Positions 7,123-10,225 of a stretch of 10,225 nt of DNA are shown piece by piece (within the stretch, counting starts at the first letter, position 1; each line of letters begins with the position of its first letter). The DNA lies in NCBI GenBank assembly GCA_045530865.1, contig JAZSCX010000001.1:1-10225 (forward strand), given 5' to 3'. Source of the DNA: Avoscillospira sp045530865 (GTDB lineage Bacteria > Bacillota > Clostridia > Oscillospirales > Oscillospiraceae). The position numbers were made by a program, and so were the translations under genes. A model generated the notes under the pieces. It saw only the letters and a list, made by a program, of their open reading frames with translations. It did not search any database and was not told the DNA's origin.

Positions 7123-7152
7123 TTGATTATAGCATAGCATTCATGATAAAAT
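7123..7152 (+). promoter_or_regulatory. Predicted promoter for the LysR/nitrilase operon
   Basis: On the plus strand, TTGATT (-35, 7123-7128), an 18-base spacer and TAAAAT (-10, 7147-7152) with an extended -10 TGA in front. Its -35 overlaps the -10 of the opposite promoter and vice versa, so RNA polymerase could occupy only one direction at a time. Transcription would start near 7159, leaving a leader of roughly 48 bases. Confidence 0.55.
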
Positions 7153-7155
7153 CAA
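7126..7155 (-). promoter_or_regulatory. Predicted promoter for the YeiH-type/fusion operon
   Basis: On the minus strand, TTGATT (-35, 7155-7150) is followed after 18 bases by a perfect TATAAT (-10, 7131-7126) with an extended -10 TGC in front. Transcription would start near 7119. It is the best sigma-A-type match in the divergent region. Confidence 0.7.
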
Positions 7156-7206
7156 CTTAAAGATCATTTATGAATCGATCATATAATCTTATCACGGAGG
7201 TTCTTT

Positions 7207-8067
7207 ATGGTAGACCGTCGAGTGGACACATTTTTGCTTTTGTGTCAGTTAATGAATTATCGAAAAACTGCGGATGCCCTTGGCATTACACAGCCTGCTG
7301 TCACACAGCAGATCCACTTTCTGGAACGCGAATACGGCTGCAAACTGTTTACATACCAGAATTCCCGGCTGCAGAAAACAGAAGCGGCCATCACATTGGA
7401 GCAGTATGCCCGGGCTATACGCCTGCAGGATCAGCATTTGCGTGATAAACTCAGCAGTACGGTCCGGGAGTTGAAGATCGGTGCCACAAAAACAATCGGC
7501 GATTATGTGCTGAAAGAGGATATCCAGCGGTATTTAAGCAAGGAAGATCATGCGTTGTCACTGGTTGTGGATAACACAGAGCATTTGCTGAAAATGCTGG
7601 ACGAGAATCAGCTGGATTTCGCGGTGATCGAAGGCTATTTTGACCGTTCCCTGTTTGACAGCCAGCTTTTTCGCAAGGAGCCCTTTGTGGGTATCTGTCC
7701 GCAAAATCATCCATTTGCCGGAAAAGAGGTTTCATTGGAAGAGCTGTTTCAGGAATCCATCATTCACCGGGAAGCGGGCTCCGGTACCCGGGCAATCCTG
7801 GAGCAGAAGTTGCAGGGTTACAACGAATCCCTTGACCGGTTTAAGCGGCAGATCTGTATCTCCAGCTTCCCTGTGATTCTTGATCTGGTAAAAAAAGGAT
7901 TTGGCGTTTCGTTCGTATACGAAGTATTGGCAGACAGTGATCCTAACATTGCAAAGTTTACAATCAGAGGAGAACACATTGTCCGGGAGTTTAATATCGT
8001 ATATCTGAAGCACGCAGATCTTCAGGAAAAAATAAGCTGGTTTTTCCCTGGGAGGAATGAAGTATGA
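7207..8067 (+). CDS. LysR-family transcriptional regulator (CysL/YeiE-like)
   Basis: A DNA-binding regulator of 286 residues, slightly short for the family. The N-terminal winged helix-turn-helix is clear (about 17-48: RKTADALGITQPAVTQQIHFLER, then the wing GCKLF). The effector-binding domain begins at LKIGATKTIGDYVL (89-102) and contains REAGSGTR (188-195), a block typical of the CysL/YeiE branch of LysR proteins. CysL activates sulfite reductase genes in Bacillus subtilis, and YeiE has been linked to sulfite sensing in enterobacteria. Those facts plus its position divergent from the YeiH-type/sulfite-reductase unit suggest it controls that unit in response to a sulfur oxyanion or related metabolite. 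GGAGG lies 6 bases before the ATG. Its stop overlaps the next start by 4 bases (ATGA). It uses TTA and TCA codons, unlike the two genes it probably regulates. Confidence 0.95.
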   Translation: MVDRRVDTFLLLCQLMNYRKTADALGITQPAVTQQIHFLEREYGCKLFTYQNSRLQKTEAAITLEQYARAIRLQDQHLRDKLSSTVRELKIGATKTIGDYVLKEDIQRYLSKEDHALSLVVDNTEHLLKMLDENQLDFAVIEGYFDRSLFDSQLFRKEPFVGICPQNHPFAGKEVSLEELFQESIIHREAGSGTRAILEQKLQGYNESLDRFKRQICISSFPVILDLVKKGFGVSFVYEVLADSDPNIAKFTIRGEHIVREFNIVYLKHADLQEKISWFFPGRNEV

Positions 8068-8855
8068 TCAAAATCGCTGTTGTCCAGGAATGCGCCCATG
8101 AAAATTTGTCGAACAACCTGGAAATAACGCAAAAATATGCAAGCGAAGCAGCACAAAGAGGATGCTCAGTAATTTGCTTCCCGGAATGTTATCTCACAGG
8201 ATATCGTCCTGACAAAGCTGTATGCAACGCAATTTCGTTAAACGCTCCCGCTTTGCAGCAGGTATCCAAAATCGCCACGGAAAATGCCATCGACATTCTG
8301 GTAGGATTTATGGAAAAATCAGATGATTCTTTTTATATTACCCACGGTCTTTTCCGAAAAGATGGTACCCGGGACTACTACCGCAAAACCCATTTGGGTC
8401 AACGGGAAAAGACAGTCTTTTCTCCCGGAAAGGAATTGAAGATCCTTTCCCTGACCAATGGAACCAGAATCGGCATTCAGCTGTGTGTGGAGACCCATTA
8501 TCCGGAAATCACCCAAACTCTGGCCTTAAGGGGGGCTGAGGTGGTTTTCGCACCCCATGCGGTGCCGCGCATCTCCGGTAACAGAGAAAAAATCTGGAGC
8601 AAATATATCCCGGCCAGAAGCTATGACAACCGCATTTACATGGCTTGCTGTAATTTATGGGATAATACGAGCTTCGGCGGCGGATGTCTGGTCACCGGTC
8701 CTAGAGGAGAAGTCGTTTCCGCCTGCTTTGATGACAAGGCATTCCTCCTGGTCTGTGAGATTGACGAAGATCTGATCGCCTCGTTTCGAACCCTCGGAAA
8801 TAAGCGTTCCGCCCACTTCTACCCATCCTTACGCCGCCCTGAATTGTATGAGTGA
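8064..8855 (+). CDS. Nitrilase-superfamily carbon-nitrogen hydrolase
   Basis: A cytoplasmic amidohydrolase of 263 residues, the usual size of a stand-alone nitrilase domain. The catalytic triad is complete: Glu41 in FPECYLTGY, Lys108 in YRKTHLG, Cys141 in IQLCVETHYPE; the structural second Glu fits E115. The C-terminal part (ARSYDNRIYMACCN near 190-203, then GGGCLVTGPRGEVV) is also typical. Such enzymes hydrolyse amides, ureido acids or nitriles; the substrate cannot be told here, though the motifs look more like the amidase/N-carbamoyl branches than true nitrilases. GGAGG lies 8 bases before the ATG, inside the end of the LysR gene, and ATGA overlaps its stop, so the two proteins are made together. 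This suggests its substrate or product belongs to the regulated pathway, which is inference. Confidence 0.93.
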   Translation: MIKIAVVQECAHENLSNNLEITQKYASEAAQRGCSVICFPECYLTGYRPDKAVCNAISLNAPALQQVSKIATENAIDILVGFMEKSDDSFYITHGLFRKDGTRDYYRKTHLGQREKTVFSPGKELKILSLTNGTRIGIQLCVETHYPEITQTLALRGAEVVFAPHAVPRISGNREKIWSKYIPARSYDNRIYMACCNLWDNTSFGGGCLVTGPRGEVVSACFDDKAFLLVCEIDEDLIASFRTLGNKRSAHFYPSLRRPELYE

Positions 8856-9024
8856 AATAATTGCCGAGTATATGGCAGTCGAAGATCTACGCGCCAAAGG
8901 TATCTCTCCTGCCTTTCTGGTGACTGACCATGTTAGCTTCTATGAGCGGTACGGCTGGGAATTCCTGTGCATGGTACAGGGTGACGGCGAACCTGATATG
9001 ACTCGGATGTACATTCACAGATAA
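8848..9024 (+). pseudogene. C-terminal remnant of a GNAT-family acetyltransferase
   Basis: A 58-residue frame starts at an ATG overlapping the nitrilase stop and ends at TAA 9022-9024. Its middle, GISPAFLVTDHVSFYERYGW, followed by EFLCMVQGDGEPDMTRMYIH, is characteristic of the C-terminal strand region of GNAT acetyltransferases (the F-Y-E-R-Y-G-W block). The N-terminal part with the acetyl-CoA pyrophosphate loop (R/Q-x-x-G-x-G/A) is absent, and upstream in all frames is nitrilase coding sequence, so an enzyme cannot be made from it. Most likely a deletion removed the 5' part of the gene. Translation of the fragment by coupling to the nitrilase gene is possible but unproven. Confidence 0.65.
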
Positions 9025-9056
9025 TCATTCCGCACAAGCCTTTTATCAAGTACATT

Positions 9057-9168
9057 TGTCACGCTTTTACTTGAAGAATTTTGACAGGTAAGGTGTTTGT
9101 ATTCCCAATGCCCATCTATCAGAAAAAGTGGTTGCGCTGCAACCACTTTTTTCGTCAAAAGCGTGACA
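9057..9168. repeat. Inverted repeat of 12 bp bounding a 112-bp segment
   Basis: TGTCACGCTTTT (9057-9068) is the exact reverse complement of AAAAGCGTGACA (9157-9168); with one mismatch the arms reach 15 bp. A further pair, TTTTGAC (9079-9085) and GTCAAAA (9154-9160), lies inside, and TCAAGTA/TACTTGA (9046-9052, 9068-9074) overlaps the left arm. The segment encloses the terminator hairpin at 9123-9151. No target-site duplication was seen around it. Confidence 0.5.
9123..9152 (+). terminator. Intrinsic terminator, probably bidirectional
   Basis: AAAAAGTGGTTGC and GCAACCACTTTTT make a perfect 13-bp stem around a 3-base loop, followed by a T on the plus strand and mirrored by A-runs on the other side. 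It is well placed to end the LysR-nitrilase transcript, about 100 bases after the GNAT remnant. Read on the minus strand it could be a back-up terminator for the integrase. Confidence 0.85.
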
Positions 9169-9219
9169 TATAGCCCATCATTAAGCCAGTTGAGCACTAT
9201 AATTACATACAGCAAAATA

Positions 9220-9267
9220 TGTTTGTCTACCGGAAGAACACGTTTTGGACGAAATGGCAGACAAACA
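9220..9267. repeat. 9-bp inverted repeat
   Basis: TGTTTGTCT (9220-9228) is the exact reverse complement of AGACAAACA (9259-9267), with a 30-base gap. It abuts the terminator of the integrase. It might be a recombinase arm site or simply part of an extended RNA structure. Confidence 0.35.
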
Positions 9268-9317
9268 AAAAGCAGTCCCGAAAAAGGCATTTTTCGTGCC
9301 TCATCGGGACTGCTTTT
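9267..9317 (-). terminator. Intrinsic terminator of the integrase transcript
   Basis: AAAAGCAGTCCCGA (9268-9281) pairs with TCGGGACTGCTTTT (9304-9317), a 14-bp stem; the loop contains a second short stem (AGGCA/TGCCT). On the minus strand the structure ends in TTTTTTGTTTG, a good U-tail. It lies about 130 bases beyond the integrase stop. Confidence 0.8.
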
Positions 9318-9445
9318 GACTTTCTCATATCATATCGGAACTCAAAAATGTTGTAAAATTGTAGTAATTTGGGTGTGCAACGTGATTTATCGTTGATTCT
9401 CTAGGCGAATCTCAGCTGATTGGAGTAGTGCCGTGGCAAAGAAGT

Positions 9446-10225
9446 TTAAAAATCCTTCAAATCTTCCATGGACCGCTGTACAAAACGATTCTGGGTCATA
9501 TCCAAATGTGCATAAATCTCCATAGTGGTACGGATACTGGAATGACCGATGGATTTGGAGAAGGTAGCAAGATCGAAGTCGGGATCGTTTTTGTGCTTGA
9601 TGTAGTAGTGGGTCACATAGGTATGGCGAAGGCCGTGAACAGTTACATTATGAGTCAGACCGATCTTTTTGCAGATCTTCCGGTGGCCCTGGCTGGTGCT
9701 GCAACTGACGCCGCTACCAAAGGGGAAGTTAGAGGAGCCGCAGATATACTTATGTTCCCGGCGGATGGCATCATACTTTTCCTTAATGATTCTCTTGGCA
9801 GACTTCTGCTCCGGACCGGCATAGTCCACCTCTGCCTGTCGGAGTTCTTCTGCCATCCGCTGATCGATGATTTCGGATTGTTCATCGAATTGCTTGCGGA
9901 GCGTCTGCAGGTCCATCACGGCCTGCTTGTTCAGAACGATAACACGCTCACCGGACTCGGTCTTTGGTGTCTGAGTGATCTTCTCTCCGTCCACATAGAC
10001 CATGTTTTTGTCAATCAGAATGGTTTTGCTGTAATCATCGTAGTCTGCCCAGGTCAGCGCCAGAGCTTCGCCCACACGCAAACCGGTATGGAGAATGAAC
10101 AAAAGCTTGTAGCCTCCGGTGTGGTACAACAATTCCTTTCCTGCGTATTTGGTGTACTTCTTGGGGACATAGGTTCGCTTGCATTCTTCCTCATATGCGC
10201 GGATCTCGTCATCCCGCATCCAGTT
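9446..10225 (-). CDS. Tyrosine recombinase/integrase (Tn916/phage type), N-terminus beyond right edge
   Basis: The frame is open to the window edge (two further codons upstream of the Met at 10219), so the N-terminal arm- and core-binding domains are missing from view and the true start is unknown. Counting from that Met, the catalytic residues are Arg48 (HTGLRVGEAL), a probable Lys86 (TPKTESGERV), His195 and Arg198 (VHGLRHTYVT), His226 (IGHSS) and the nucleophile Tyr236 (MEIYAHLD), so the domain looks active. Residues of roughly 105-157 form a charged, helical insertion between the Arg and His-x-x-Arg boxes, as in some Firmicutes integrases. The gene ends about 35 bases from small hairpins that could mark an attachment site. 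It probably belongs to an integrative element that lies to the right of this window. Confidence 0.94.
   Translation of the reverse strand, partial: NWMRDDEIRAYEEECKRTYVPKKYTKYAGKELLYHTGGYKLLFILHTGLRVGEALALTWADYDDYSKTILIDKNMVYVDGEKITQTPKTESGERVIVLNKQAVMDLQTLRKQFDEQSEIIDQRMAEELRQAEVDYAGPEQKSAKRIIKEKYDAIRREHKYICGSSNFPFGSGVSCSTSQGHRKICKKIGLTHNVTVHGLRHTYVTHYYIKHKNDPDFDLATFSKSIGHSSIRTTMEIYAHLDMTQNRFVQRSMEDLKDF

Larger units (their letters stand above)
7123..7155. promoter_or_regulatory. 33-bp imperfect palindrome containing both divergent promoters
   Basis: The left arm TTGATTATAGCAT (7123-7135) matches the reverse complement of the right arm (7143-7155, read as TTGATTTTATCAT) at 11 of 13 positions; the centre is 7139. 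The symmetry comes partly from two back-to-back promoters, but it also fits a dimer-binding operator. Nearby, ATTCAT (7139-7144) and ATGAAT (7170-7175), and two direct GATCAT copies (7162-7167, 7177-7182), are further candidate contacts for the LysR protein encoded next to it. Confidence 0.45.
9025..9445. other. Non-coding, inverted-repeat-rich spacer of 421 bases between the GNAT remnant and the integrase
   Basis: AT-rich compared with the flanking genes. It holds a bidirectional terminator, a strong terminator for the integrase transcript, and several inverted repeats described separately. Short open frames occur on both strands (91 and 99 codons), but they run through the terminator hairpins, have no protein-family features and no convincing ribosome binding site. 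No tRNA gene was recognised. Small overlapping hairpins, CAACG/CGTTG (9378-9395) and GATTC/GAATC (9395-9411), lie 35-70 bases beyond the integrase stop, a place where attachment sites are often found. Confidence 0.6.

Noticed and set aside
5877..7160. A 427-codon plus-strand open frame opposite the YeiH-type gene
   Set aside because: Same explanation: a codon-aligned antisense shadow of a strongly biased gene, crossing the promoter region, with no recognisable protein features.
9015..9290. A 91-codon minus-strand open frame between the integrase and the GNAT remnant
   Set aside because: Its start lies inside the loop of the integrase terminator, it runs through another terminator hairpin, and the product matches nothing I recognise.
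9097..9396. A 99-codon plus-strand open frame in the same spacer
   Set aside because: It spans both terminator hairpins, and its composition and lack of a convincing ribosome binding site argue against a gene.

Overview
The window looks like chromosomal DNA from a Gram-positive gut-type anaerobe of the Clostridia, probably near the Oscillospiraceae. This is an inference from the strong AGGAGG-type ribosome binding sites, the lipoprotein-type solute-binding protein, the oxygen-sensitive iron-sulfur/siroheme enzyme and the Tn916-like integrase. No rRNA or tRNA is present to settle it.

Layout. (1) Positions 1-3176, minus strand: a tightly overlapping operon reading right to left. It encodes a lipoprotein solute-binding protein, a FecCD/BtuC-type permease, a FecE/BtuD-type ATPase, and (cut by the left edge) a Met8/CysG-N-type enzyme that makes siroheme from precorrin-2. 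All junctions overlap by 4-11 bases. (2) Positions 3177-3370: a hairpin-rich spacer. (3) Positions 3371-7049, minus strand: a two-gene unit. The upstream gene is a YeiH-family (UPF0324) membrane protein. The downstream gene is an 852-residue fusion of a CoA-disulfide-reductase-like flavoprotein, a rhodanese domain, a siroheme-[4Fe-4S] sulfite/nitrite reductase module and a two-cluster ferredoxin domain. (4) Positions 7050-7206: a divergent control region with two overlapping, nearly mirror-image promoters and a promoter-proximal terminator-like hairpin. (5) Positions 7207-8855, plus strand: a LysR-type regulator of CysL/YeiE flavour, translationally coupled to a nitrilase-superfamily amidohydrolase, then the C-terminal remnant of a GNAT acetyltransferase (8848-9024). 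(6) Positions 9025-9445: a non-coding, inverted-repeat-rich spacer with two terminators. (7) From 9446 to the right edge, minus strand: a tyrosine recombinase, probably the end of an integrated mobile element.

How the parts may work together (inference). The fusion enzyme needs siroheme, FAD and at least three iron-sulfur clusters. The first operon supplies the last steps of siroheme synthesis plus a metal-chelate, heme or corrinoid importer. The YeiH protein would move a sulfur oxyanion or related small anion, and the LysR protein would sense the sulfur species and switch the divergent promoter. The fusion gene and the YeiH gene contain no TTA, CTA or TCA codons at all, which suggests high expression. 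The most interesting object is the fusion: a possible one-polypeptide NAD(P)H-dependent sulfite (or persulfide/sulfite) reductase.
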